Of a stretch of 57,625 nt of DNA, positions 1 to 9,000 are shown in pieces. Numbering within the stretch: position 1 is the stretch's first letter; each line of letters starts with the position of its first letter. The notes under the pieces were generated by a model that was not told the DNA's origin, made no database searches, and saw nothing but the letters and a program-made list of their open reading frames with translations. This stretch comes from an uncultured Draconibacterium sp. GTDB lineage: Bacteria; Bacteroidota; Bacteroidia; Bacteroidales; Prolixibacteraceae. The DNA lies in assembly GCA_947492175.1 (NCBI GenBank), contig CANLMQ010000037.1, forward strand, positions 1 to 57,625. Reading direction: 5' to 3'. The translations under genes and the position numbers were made by a program.

Positions 1-1805
1 GGCGCTACACTAACTACACCATCTTCATCTCCAAAACAGTCTAATGCATCACCTGTACATAATACCTCTAATAACGGAGGTTGTTCAATAGTTACCGGAC
101 ATTCTGTATAAACCAGAATACTTTCGATGATTGCCTGAACCCTTATCATATAAGTACCTGCAGGTAATCCTAAAATAGAGTAATAGGGTGGAGTCATTCC
201 TGTTGCATCAATAGGTGTAGCGTTATCTGGTACACTTGTTGCATCAACATAATCAACATAAATATCCACAGGAACATGTCCTAAAGTGGTAAATTCACTC
301 CATGAAACATCTGCACTTCCGGTTGATTCATCAAAACATAAGGCATCATGTCCAATAACATTGCAAGTTGCGGATTGCGGCTGTTCAATTAACTGATCAC
401 AATCCGTTTCACAACCATTGACATCTGTAATATGTACACGATATATACCTTCTGTAAGCCCTGAAAGGTCTTCCTCGTCTTCCATTCCTGTAGGAATCTG
501 ACCAGCCGGATATCCTCCTTCTGCAACAGAGGTCCATAGAATGGTGAACGGTGCTGTTCCACCCGATATTTCTAAATTAATCGAGCCATTTGCACCCCCA
601 TGGAATGTTACATTCGAGAAACCTTCAATATTACAGGTTAGTTCTGGCCATAAAGCACCAATAACAAATGAGCTTGGGCTGCAACAGCCAAATTCACTTG
701 TAGCAGTTACCCAAAGAGTGTCCTCTTCAGTAATAAATAATGGAGGATAACAAGATTTAACATCACCTTCTGTTAATACTTCTGTAAGTAATGGAGGTTC
801 TGTTAATGCTGCATCACCGTACCATTTAATCGTATCTCCTGCAACGCCTGTAGCGCAGAGTTCAACAGAACCTTCTGGTCCGCAAACTGTGTCATTTTCT
901 GCTACCGGAGGTTCAGGTGTTGTACCTATAGCACCAAAAGCAAAATCGTTTGTCATTGAAGTTAATGAGTGTGAAACCCTGGTTTCCATTAGGAAATTAG
1001 CACCACACAGATCTACCTCAAGTTCAAGATCTGTTAAATTAACATACCCTTCCACAAAGGATCCATCAATATACTTATCCCAATCTTTTATATTTTTGTT
1101 ATAATAATTCCAAACATCACCACCACCATAATATGGAGAACCGGTAATATCAGGAACAGGATAAAAGTTACCTTTTCCAGGATTGCTTACATATGCATCA
1201 ATATCGGCAGTAGACTGAGTGGCAATCAGGTCAAACCGATCTACCCCGGTAAAAGAGGTTCCCAAAAATTCATACACTTCCAGGTTGTCAACTCTTCCTC
1301 CTTGAGTGAAGGTAAAAAGAATAAGAAGATCGCCGCTCTGAGTGGAAGTCCTGGGCACTTTAGGAGGATAAAAATCCCAATAAGGCGCTTCACGGGGAGC
1401 GGTTCCATCTTGAAATACCCAGAATCCAATCTCAGCAGAACCGTTGGTAGCTTCCCTGTCGCCCATGAAGTACATTATCTCATCACCTGAAGCATCAATT
1501 TCAACGATCACACCTACGTTTGTGATTTCATTCTTGTCGCTAACCTGACTGTAAGACCAGATCATTTGAGGTGCATCATCAAAATCCTTTGTTCCTTCCG
1601 TAAATTGACTATCGGTACCATCCGGTTGTTTTTCATCGATGACAAAGGTAGCCATCATGGTTTGGTTTATAAAAACGTTGCCCCAATCCTCTGGATCGCC
1701 ATCAATAGTAATTTGTGCATTGCCCGTAAAACTATACAGCAATGCACCAATAAAAAGCAAAAGATAGCTACACCATCGTCTGCATTTTGCGTAATTGTTT
1801 CTCAT
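1..1805 (-). CDS. SprB-repeat-like secreted surface protein, N-terminal part (runs off the window)
   Basis: An open frame reads from an ATG at 1805 leftwards to the window edge without a stop, about 601 codons, so the C-terminus is missing. The first 32 residues are a signal peptide: a basic start, a hydrophobic core (SYLLLFIGALLYSF) and a probable cut after GNAQ. The mature protein opens with ITIDGDPEDW, typical of beta-sandwich (CBM9/DOMON-like) modules. An Ig-like segment follows (around residues 295-395), then about two and a half SprB-type repeats (for example GGTAPFTILW and TEGIYRVHITDVNGC; the last visible one begins CFGDEDGVVS). SprB repeats occur in very large adhesins of Bacteroidota exported by T9SS, some used in gliding. 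Whether a T9SS tail exists cannot be seen. It lies downstream of, and on the same strand as, the response regulator at 2066-2701, 260 bp away. Confidence 0.8.
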   Translation of the reverse strand, partial: MRNNYAKCRRWCSYLLLFIGALLYSFTGNAQITIDGDPEDWGNVFINQTMMATFVIDEKQPDGTDSQFTEGTKDFDDAPQMIWSYSQVSDKNEITNVGVIVEIDASGDEIMYFMGDREATNGSAEIGFWVFQDGTAPREAPYWDFYPPKVPRTSTQSGDLLILFTFTQGGRVDNLEVYEFLGTSFTGVDRFDLIATQSTADIDAYVSNPGKGNFYPVPDITGSPYYGGGDVWNYYNKNIKDWDKYIDGSFVEGYVNLTDLELEVDLCGANFLMETRVSHSLTSMTNDFAFGAIGTTPEPPVAENDTVCGPEGSVELCATGVAGDTIKWYGDAALTEPPLLTEVLTEGDVKSCYPPLFITEEDTLWVTATSEFGCCSPSSFVIGALWPELTCNIEGFSNVTFHGGANGSINLEISGGTAPFTILWTSVAEGGYPAGQIPTGMEDEEDLSGLTEGIYRVHITDVNGCETDCDQLIEQPQSATCNVIGHDALCFDESTGSADVSWSEFTTLGHVPVDIYVDYVDATSVPDNATPIDATGMTPPYYSILGLPAGTYMIRVQAIIESILVYTECPVTIEQPPLLEVLCTGDALDCFGDEDGVVSVA

Positions 1806-2065
1806 AATCCAATAATTTTAAGTTTAAAAATGTGTTTCATTAATTATCAGATCATCGTCAAAAAAACTACGTCCTTTTATAAAACTGTATTCACAAAATT
1901 GGTTTCTCGGAATTAATCCCAGGGGTGTGGAGTTAATCCTGTTTTCTAGCTTCAATTTTTACGAAAAAAAAGTTACGGCGAGTACGGGAGGAAGTCAATC
2001 GGGTTTTATACGTATTTATTGCAGAAGAAAATAAGCTACCTCAAACTCTTTTTTAGCAAAAATAC

Positions 2066-2701
2066 TTATGCAATAATATGGTTACGGTAGGCATATTTTA
2101 CCATATCGGCAGTGGAATTTATCTTCAGTTTCGAAAGTATATTTCGCTTATGGGTTTCAACGGTTCGCGGGCTTATATTTAAGCTGGCTCCTATTTCTTT
2201 ATAAGTTAATCCGCGCGAAAATAATTTAAGAACTGCTACTTCCCGATCGGTAAGTTGGGTGGTAGTTTTTGCATTGTATTTCCGGGTTTGAATAGATGCT
2301 TTAAAAATATTCCACACCTTGGTTTCAAAAAATTCTTCGCCGTTTTTTAATTTTTGAATGGCATTTATCAGGTCTTTGCCCGTGGAATTATTAAAAACAA
2401 ATCCTTTTACCCCCATTCGGATATACTCCTCAAAACAATCGGAATAATGCGGACTAACAATTAAAAGCATAGGAACTTTCGGAAAACACCGCTTGATTTT
2501 TCGTAAGGGTTTAACTCCCGAATTTTCAGCGTGAATAATGTCAACAACAATAACATGAGGAGTCTGGTCCCCTATTTTAGAACACAGTTCGGTTGCAGAT
2601 GTTGATTCGGCAATTACATCGAATCCCGAAATATTCATCAGAATCGATTTAAACCCGCAACTGTAAAGAGAAAATCCCTCTAATATGGCTATACTACACA
2701 T
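2066..2701 (-). CDS. Response regulator, NarL/LuxR type, with a degenerate receiver
   Basis: A 211-residue protein with a receiver-like domain (about residues 3-120) and a C-terminal LuxR helix-turn-helix (about 148-208, LTDREVAVLKLFSRGL...SPRTVETHKRNILSKL). D54 (VIVVDII) sits where the phospho-acceptor aspartate is expected, and a lysine is retained in VKGF. The usual acidic pair at the start of beta-1 is reduced to one glutamate (E8 in AILEGF), so metal binding and phosphorylation may be weak or absent. No histidine kinase gene is adjacent, so it is an orphan. The SprB-like gene directly downstream on the same strand is a possible target, by position only. Start is the ATG at 2701. Two inverted repeats lie just upstream (2732-2760 and 2791-2811). 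Confidence 0.8.
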   Translation of the reverse strand: MCSIAILEGFSLYSCGFKSILMNISGFDVIAESTSATELCSKIGDQTPHVIVVDIIHAENSGVKPLRKIKRCFPKVPMLLIVSPHYSDCFEEYIRMGVKGFVFNNSTGKDLINAIQKLKNGEEFFETKVWNIFKASIQTRKYNAKTTTQLTDREVAVLKLFSRGLTYKEIGASLNISPRTVETHKRNILSKLKINSTADMVKYAYRNHIIA

Positions 2702-3194
2702 GACTTTAAAACTAATGGTGCATTTCCCCGATTGGTTTGAATCGCTTTAACTCAAACCAAACAGGTAGTTCTGTTTACTCGCTCACACATTCGAATCCTG
2801 GCAAGATTCGACCTCCTTCTATCAATCATTTTAAAAAGCATTAACTGTGGTGGGTTTTGAGATAGGGATTTTCTCAGTATCGATGGAAGTACAAGTTACG
2901 ACATTTTACCCCCAAAAGTCAATACGGAAAATTCCTTATTTTTTTCAGGAGATTACTTATATACTTATACAAAAAATTGATTTTTCAACCTACGTAAAAC
3001 CGTCAATTTCTGAATTCAGGCTCAACTATTCGGTTAAAACCTAACTGAATTTAAACAGATAAGCTGACGTTTTTTAGCTATTTTGCAGGACATAATTTTA
3101 AACGTAATGCTGTCTGCCAACTGGTGAATTCAATATCTCTGTCATTGCAACCAAGAAAAGAATCACTTCTTCTTTACCCGGACTTAGTTATTTT
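2702..3194. other. Non-coding stretch with two inverted repeats
   Basis: No convincing gene. Just upstream of the response regulator start lie a perfect 9-bp inverted repeat (TTGGTTTGA at 2732-2740, TCAAACCAA at 2752-2760) and a perfect 7-bp one (TCGAATC at 2791-2797, GATTCGA at 2805-2811). They could be operators or RNA hairpins in the leader of the minus-strand regulator gene. The rest is AT-rich with no recognisable feature. Confidence 0.5.
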
Positions 3195-3477
3195 GAATCG
3201 ACATTAGCTATGCGGCACATAGCACTTCAAATTACAGAACAGCGGGGAGATTGCGCCTGTTGTTGGTCAGAATTAATACCCCGGGTTACACTCTCTTCGT
3301 TCGTTTACCCGGGATTATTTACATTTAATCCCTCCGGGATTTTCTGACGCTGGCAGCGTCGAACGTAAATAGCCCGGTGCGCCTGCCTGACGGCAGTCAG
3401 GAAGCGCCGGGTAAATGAGTCCAAACAAACTCGTCCGGCGAAGAAGGTTGTTTAGTGATGGTCCGTGATCCCGGACG
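3195..3477. repeat. 283-bp structured direct repeat, copy A
   Basis: It aligns over its whole length, with equal total length, to copy B at 4853-5135. The first 240 bases or so are nearly identical; the last 40 diverge between conserved ends GTCCGG and CCGGAC. It is far more GC-rich than its surroundings and full of short palindromes: ATCCC/GGGAT with a 3-nt loop, GACGCT/AGCGTC with a 3-nt loop, CCTGAC/GTCAGG with a 4-nt loop, and outer CCCGG/CCGGG arms. No coding frame is supported. It could be a palindromic non-autonomous mobile repeat or an RNA-encoding element. Confidence 0.85.
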
Positions 3478-3605
3478 AAAAAGATTCTTTCGCTTCATTT
3501 TATTACGCTAATGACAGATTATTACGAATTGGCCATCAAAAAATTCAGAGAGGCGTTCTTAAACTACTTTACAGGGACATTATTTTCAACGTCATGCTGA
3601 ATTTG

Positions 3606-3823
3606 TCCTGCAATCTTTTTTCTCGCCCTGCAACACTTTGGGGATTTTCTGCGGTCTTTTTTGTCATCCTGCAGCATTTTTGGGCAATCCTGCAGCATTT
3701 TTACCCGTCCTGCAACACTATTTCGTAATCCTGCAGCGCAGAAAAGCCTGTAATCCATACAGGAAGGGGTAAAAACAAGCAGGGCGCCCTACATGTCTGC
3801 AGGACGCCCCGAAATGATGCAGG
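3606..3823. repeat. 20-21-bp periodic TCCTGCA array with an inverted half
   Basis: On the + strand CCTGCA cores begin at 3607, 3627, 3668, 3689, 3709 and 3730, with a degenerate CTGCG unit near 3648, so the period is 20-21 bp. The 13-14 bases between cores vary. Rightwards the core appears in the opposite orientation (TGCAGG at 3798 and 3818, with degenerate GCAGGG and TACAGG cores between), again about 20 bp apart. The array is thus roughly symmetric about 3737. It begins immediately past the stop codon of the unknown gene at 3830-4573. Units are too short and too divergent for a CRISPR. Confidence 0.7.
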
Positions 3824-3829
3824 ATACTG

Positions 3830-4573
3830 TTATTCTGTAGTTTCCTGTGTGCCGTTACTTTGTTTCCTGTGTAGTTTTCTCCAGTATTCGCTTGAATAGC
3901 CCTTAAGGCGGTTCGGATTTTTTCGGAAGACATATTTTCCGGCTTCGCGAATCTCGTCCACCAGCTCTTTCATATATAAATAGGCCTTGTCGCGAATGAT
4001 TTTCGATTCATTGGGATCGGCTTTGTCGCCGTTAGCTTCGGCCAGCAAGTCGGCCAGTTCGTCGGCACGGGTAGCTGCCAGATCAAGTTGCGAAAGATCG
4101 AAACTTATCTCGGTTAAAGGCTCCGGATTTTCGCGCCCCAGTACGGCAATATCGTTTAGATCCTGAATCATATCGGCATGTCCGCTGCCATCGGTAATGG
4201 CTCTTACGCGGCTTAGCAGAGCATCGTTTTTACGATAGGCGAAACGCATGGAAGCCAGCAGGTCGTCGCGAAAATCATAAGCCAGCGGTGCCTGTTCTGA
4301 CCACAGTCTTTGTGCTTCCTGCTGCGAACGATAATCTTTGTTCCAGATCGATTGGCCCTCGCGACAGGCTCCTGCACGTACAGGCAGGTCTGCAATCATG
4401 GTTTCGGTAATTCCTACCACGGCTAAATCTTCCGCATCATCCAAACTCCAATGATGCAGGTTTTCGGCTTCCTGTAGTGCAATGTCAACAGGCATGCCGG
4501 GTTCTTTTACTTCTTCGTTAGGAATAGCCTGAATTTCGGCTAATTTGGCATTGTAATCATCTGTATTTGCCAT
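3830..4573 (-). CDS. Conserved hypothetical all-alpha protein of Bacteroidota
   Basis: A 247-residue soluble, acidic protein with no signal peptide or membrane segment and a predicted mostly helical composition. I recall a family of Bacteroidota proteins of about this length sharing blocks such as PVRAGACREGQSIW, GSGHADMIQDLNDIAVLG, RDKAYLYMKELVDEIREAGKYVF and RLKGYSSEYWRK, but I know no function for it. GC content is visibly higher than that of neighbouring genes, suggesting a different origin. It sits alone between two 283-bp direct repeats, and the TCCTGCA array starts directly after its stop. Start is the ATG at 4573. The long acidic helical stretch around residues 150-200 (DLAATRADELADLLAEANGD) may form a coiled coil. 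Confidence 0.75.
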   Translation of the reverse strand: MANTDDYNAKLAEIQAIPNEEVKEPGMPVDIALQEAENLHHWSLDDAEDLAVVGITETMIADLPVRAGACREGQSIWNKDYRSQQEAQRLWSEQAPLAYDFRDDLLASMRFAYRKNDALLSRVRAITDGSGHADMIQDLNDIAVLGRENPEPLTEISFDLSQLDLAATRADELADLLAEANGDKADPNESKIIRDKAYLYMKELVDEIREAGKYVFRKNPNRLKGYSSEYWRKLHRKQSNGTQETTE

Positions 4574-4852
4574 TTTTTGTACATTTAAAAAATTAATAAT
4601 TAGAAATAGTTATTGATTTGGGGCCGTCCTGAGTTTCCAGGGTCAGGGGCGGCCTCTTTATATCCGGCAAACCTTAAGGCGTGCCGTACATACGCGCCTT
4701 GCGTATGTGAGCGGAGCAGTGTTAAAAATAAAACGATTTATACGAAAGAATTCGCGGGTTAAATCGTGATTTGGTTTTTAACGGTACTACAAATTATGAA
4801 AAACTACGCTCTTTGTCAAATTATTATAGAGTATACTTTTGGGTATTGTCCC
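4574..4852. other. Upstream region of the hypothetical gene, with two hairpins
   Basis: Non-coding. A near-perfect GC-rich inverted repeat (GGCCGTCCTGA at 4622 and TCAGGGGCGGCC ending 4655) and a perfect 8-bp one (ACATACGC at 4688-4695, GCGTATGT at 4701-4708) precede the minus-strand gene at 3830-4573. The remainder is AT-rich up to repeat copy B. Confidence 0.45.
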
Positions 4853-5135
4853 GAATCGACATTAGCTATGCGGCGCATAGCACTTCAAATTACAGAACAG
4901 CGGGGAGATTGCGCCTGTTGTTGGTCAGGATTAATACCCCGGGTTACACTCTCTTCGTTCGTTTTCCCGGGGTTATTTACATTTAATCCCTCCGGTATTT
5001 TCTGACGCTGGCAGCGTCGAACGTAAATAGCCCGGTGCGCCTGCCTGACGGCAGTCAGGAAGCGCCGGGTAAATGAGCCCAGACAAACTCGTCCGGTGCA
5101 GCAAGTTATTCAACGCTCTGCCGTTTTCCCGGACG
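4853..5135. repeat. 283-bp structured direct repeat, copy B
   Basis: Second copy of the element at 3195-3477, in the same orientation, offset by exactly 1658 bp from beginning to end. The palindromes are conserved. The variable 3' portion differs in sequence but keeps its length and its GTCCGG/CCGGAC borders, which suggests that the border hairpin is under selection. Together the copies bracket the unknown gene and the 20-bp array as a possible cassette. Confidence 0.85.
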
Positions 5136-6017
5136 ACGTTGCAGGGCTGTCTTTGAGATTGGATGCCTAAAAGCTTGTGTAAAAGCAGTTGCGTGTAGGA
5201 AAGCCTGCCTGGCTTATGCAGTAAGACAAGGATAAGTGGATGGGGCAGGTAAATTGTGGTCGCAGGGATAAAAGTGAAATTTCCCCGAACAAATTCATAC
5301 AAATTATCTCATTTAGGCCTTAAATACTATTTACATAAGTTTCCATCTGTTCATCAAATTTCTGTATTTCAGCCAAATACAAATTATTTTACAATTTTTT
5401 TCTTTTTTTTTTATCGCCTGAGATGCCAATAAATACTGACTATTCGGAAATTTCAAAGCACATTTTTTATTCATTTTCCCTTAGAGTTAACATAACTACT
5501 TGGACTTTAGGAAACTAGCCTTTACATTGCGCAGGCAAACCCATTAATAAAGTTATTGAATACGGGTGAAAAATTTGTGGTGTATTTAATAACAGAGTTA
5601 TAAAACAAGAGAGAAAAAAGTGATTAAAATTAAGTTGTGAGAAAATGTGAGAATGGTATGCTGATTTGTACAAACCCACTGCTTGTATTCAATTACAATC
5701 AGGAAAAGTAAAATCAGAACCATAGGACCAATTTCAAGAATTATTTAGTATTTAATTAAAAAAGAGAAAGAAAAGAATTCGATTTCGAGTGATTAAATCT
5801 TTTTTGTATGCGCCCTCTGCCTGAAATCATTTAGGCAGACAAAAAAGATGTAAGAACGGATCGGTCGGGTTCGAAAAGTAGTAACTGTTTAAAAATTTTA
5901 TGGGATGAATGCGATTATGGGAATTTAGTATTTTTTACAAACCCTCTTCTTGTTTGAAGAAATAAGAAGATCAAAAAATAGAAGTAAACCATTAAATCAA
6001 ATTCAAGAAATTGTATT
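5136..6017. other. Non-coding stretch with a long hairpin
   Basis: Beyond repeat B the sequence quickly turns AT-rich and no coding frame is convincing. A long interrupted inverted repeat at 5798-5848 has outer arms TCTTTTTTGT and ACAAAAAAGA and inner arms CTGCCT and AGGCAG. It looks like a bidirectional terminator, but no gene ends nearby on either strand. It lies 170 bp before the protease gene at 6018 and could instead be part of its leader. No TAnnTTTG promoter was clear. Confidence 0.45.
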
Positions 6018-9000
6018 ATGAAAAAATCAGGGCTTTTGGCACTGCTGGTTCTATTTTTAATCAGCGGGGCTTCGTTTGGACAAAATCCAAACAAAAAATT
6101 CAAAATGGAGGGCGTAAATTCAACGTCCATTGCAATCAACAAGATCTTTTCAGAGTCAGTAGAAATCTTTCCGTTTGACAAAAACGGAACGTTAATTTAC
6201 GGGCTCGATGCCAGTGCAAACATTGAACTAAAAGGAGATAATTCGCTGGTTCGTTTGCTGCTCATTGACAATAACTTTAATGAATATCTGATTTATGAAA
6301 GTTATAATTTATTACTGGATGAGGAAACATCCTTCTCCATCGAAAATCTTTGTGAAGAAACAAGTATTCTGGCGGGTATCTTACCTTATTCCGTTCAAAT
6401 TGAGATTGAAAATGCTAAGCTTGAACTAAAGTCTTTGAGCTATACAACAACCATTGAACAAGGGAAAAACATTGCTGCCATCAAAAAAGAAAAGAAGAAG
6501 GCACAGAACCAGGCAAAGATCGACAAGATCAACAAAAATCTAAAAAAGAAAAACAAGCACTGGGTGGCAGGATCAACCAGCGTTTCGGAGCTCAGTTGGG
6601 GAGAAAAGAAGAAACTTTACGGACAAGGTACTTTTTCTGCAGGTTTTGAATATTATGCTGGTGGTATAATTTCCGCAACTAGTACAGACTCAACCACGAC
6701 AGGTGATGGTACCTTAAAATCTGCCACTACAACATCCAGTCCATATATCGATGCGTGGGACTGGCGCGACCGGCATGGGAAGAACTGGATAACTCCTATA
6801 ACAGACCAAGAAATTTGTGGTTCCTGTTGGGCATTTGCTGCTACAGGTGCTACTGAAGCAATGGTTAATCTATATTATAACAAGCAATTAAACATTGACC
6901 TGTCAGAACAGGATTTATTATCTTGCGCAAATGCTGGTAATTGTGGTGGAGGTTATCCAAGGTATGCTATCGATTATATTGTTAATACAGGTATAGTTGA
7001 TGAGGCAACTTTTCCATATGCAGCAACAGTTTTACCATGTGATTCCAAAGGAACTAGTCCAAACGAATTAATACGCTTTTCCGGGAAAGAACCATTTGGT
7101 TATGGTTCTGAAGAATATTACACATACACTGAAGATAACTTAAAAAAAATGCTCATTAAAATGGGACCTGTAAGTTCTGCCTTAAACGATTGGGCCCATG
7201 CGATGACACTGGTTGGTTATAAAGTTGTAAAAGAAGGGGATATATTTTATTACAGGGATCTAAATCTTTCAAGATACTGGATTACGATAGAAGCAGGTAA
7301 TCCCTTAATTGGGAAAACAGTCTGGATATTTAAAAACAGTTGGGGACCTGATTTTGGAGATGAAGGGTATGTATATGTTGAAACTGCAATAAATAATATA
7401 ACTGCGACATTTGCATTAAAAACACCGGCGATTAGTTCAATAAATAATTATGAAGTTCATTGCGAAGACCGCGATGGCGATGGTTATTACTGGTGGGGAA
7501 TTGGTGAAAAACCCGCAAACTGTCCTCCTTGTCCGGATTTGGCAGATGGAGATGATTCTGATGCAACCTTAGGACCATTGGATGAATACGGCTATTGTAT
7601 GCCATTGAGTGGAACAAATTCACCTGTAGCCAATTTCTCAGCGAGTAAAACATCCATAACCAAAGAAGAAAACATTACTTTCTCCGATTTGTCGACCAAT
7701 ACTCCAACATCGTGGAGCTGGACATTTGACGGAGGAACACCGGGAACTTCAACTGTTCAAAATCCATTGGTTACCTACAATACTGCAGGAACGTATAAGG
7801 TGACTTTAACAGCAACAAATGCAGATGGTTCAGATACAAAAACAGCATACAATTACATCCAGGTCAATGATCCTATTGTGATTCCTGTGGCTAATTTTGT
7901 AGCTAATAAAACAAACATCACAACAGAAGAATCGATAAGTTTCTCTGATCTGTCAACCAATGCTACTTCCTGGAGCTGGACCTTTGAAGGAGCAACCCCT
8001 GCAACTTCAATTGCCCAGAATCCATCGGTTACTTATTATACTGCCGGTACTTACAAAGTTACGCTAACTGCAATAAACGGAGCTGAGTCGGATACAAAGG
8101 TCATTGACAATTATATTGAGGTAACAGATCCTATCGTAATCCCGGTAGCAGATTTTTCATCAGACAGAGCAAATATCAAAACCGGCGAGTCGGTTACTTT
8201 CTCCGATCTGTCAACTGATGCGACTTCACGCACCTGGACTTTTGCAGGAGGAACTCCCGCAACTTCAACGAGCCAAAATCCATCAGTTACCTATAACACT
8301 GCCGGTATATATAAAGTAACATTAACTGCAACTAACGGAGCATATTCAGACACAAAAACGGTTGATAACTATATACAGGTAACCGATCAGGTAGTTGTGG
8401 TGGTTCCTGCAGCTGATTTTTCAGCTAATAAAACAACCATTACAACTGAAGAATCCGTAAGCTTTTCTGATCTGTCAACCGATGCGACTTCCTGGAACTG
8501 GAATTTTGAAGGCGGAACTCCTGCATCTTCAACTGCCCAGAATCCATCGGTTACTTATTATACTGCCGGTACTTACAAAGTTACGCTAACTGCAATAAAC
8601 GGAGCTGAGTCTGATACAAAAACAGTATACAATTATATTCAGGTAAATGATCCGGTAGTCATTCCGGCGGCTAATTTTGTGGCTGGTAACACAACAATTA
8701 ACACAGGAGAAACAGTTAGCTTCTCTGATCTGTCAACCGATGCGACTTCCTGGAGCTGGACCTTTGAAGGAGGTACACCGGCCACATCAACAGCACAAAA
8801 TCCAACGGTTACTTATACTACATCAGGAAGTTATAATGTAACACTAACGGCAACAAACGGGGATCAATCTGATACAAAAGCAGTGTACAATTATATTCAG
8901 GTAAATGATCCGGTAATTAGCCCTGTAGCTGATTTTACTGCAGACAATACTGCGATTACAGAAGGTCAGGAAGTAATGTTTCAGGATAAATCAAAGAATA

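Noticed and set aside
2730..2811. tRNA-like TTCGAATCC segment
   Set aside because: No acceptor, D or anticodon arms can be folded around it; the match is part of a simple inverted repeat.
3606..3823. Possible CRISPR array
   Set aside because: Cores are only about 7 bp, the period is 20-21 bp, orientation flips, and no cas genes are near.
3465..3933. Small open frames on both strands over the TCCTGCA array
   Set aside because: They follow the 20-bp repeat and overlap each other and the 3' end of the hypothetical gene; no start signal or domain.
4973..5302. 109-codon open frame on the minus strand
   Set aside because: It runs through the palindromic direct repeat B; composition and lack of any domain look like chance in GC-richer sequence, and repeat A does not preserve the frame.
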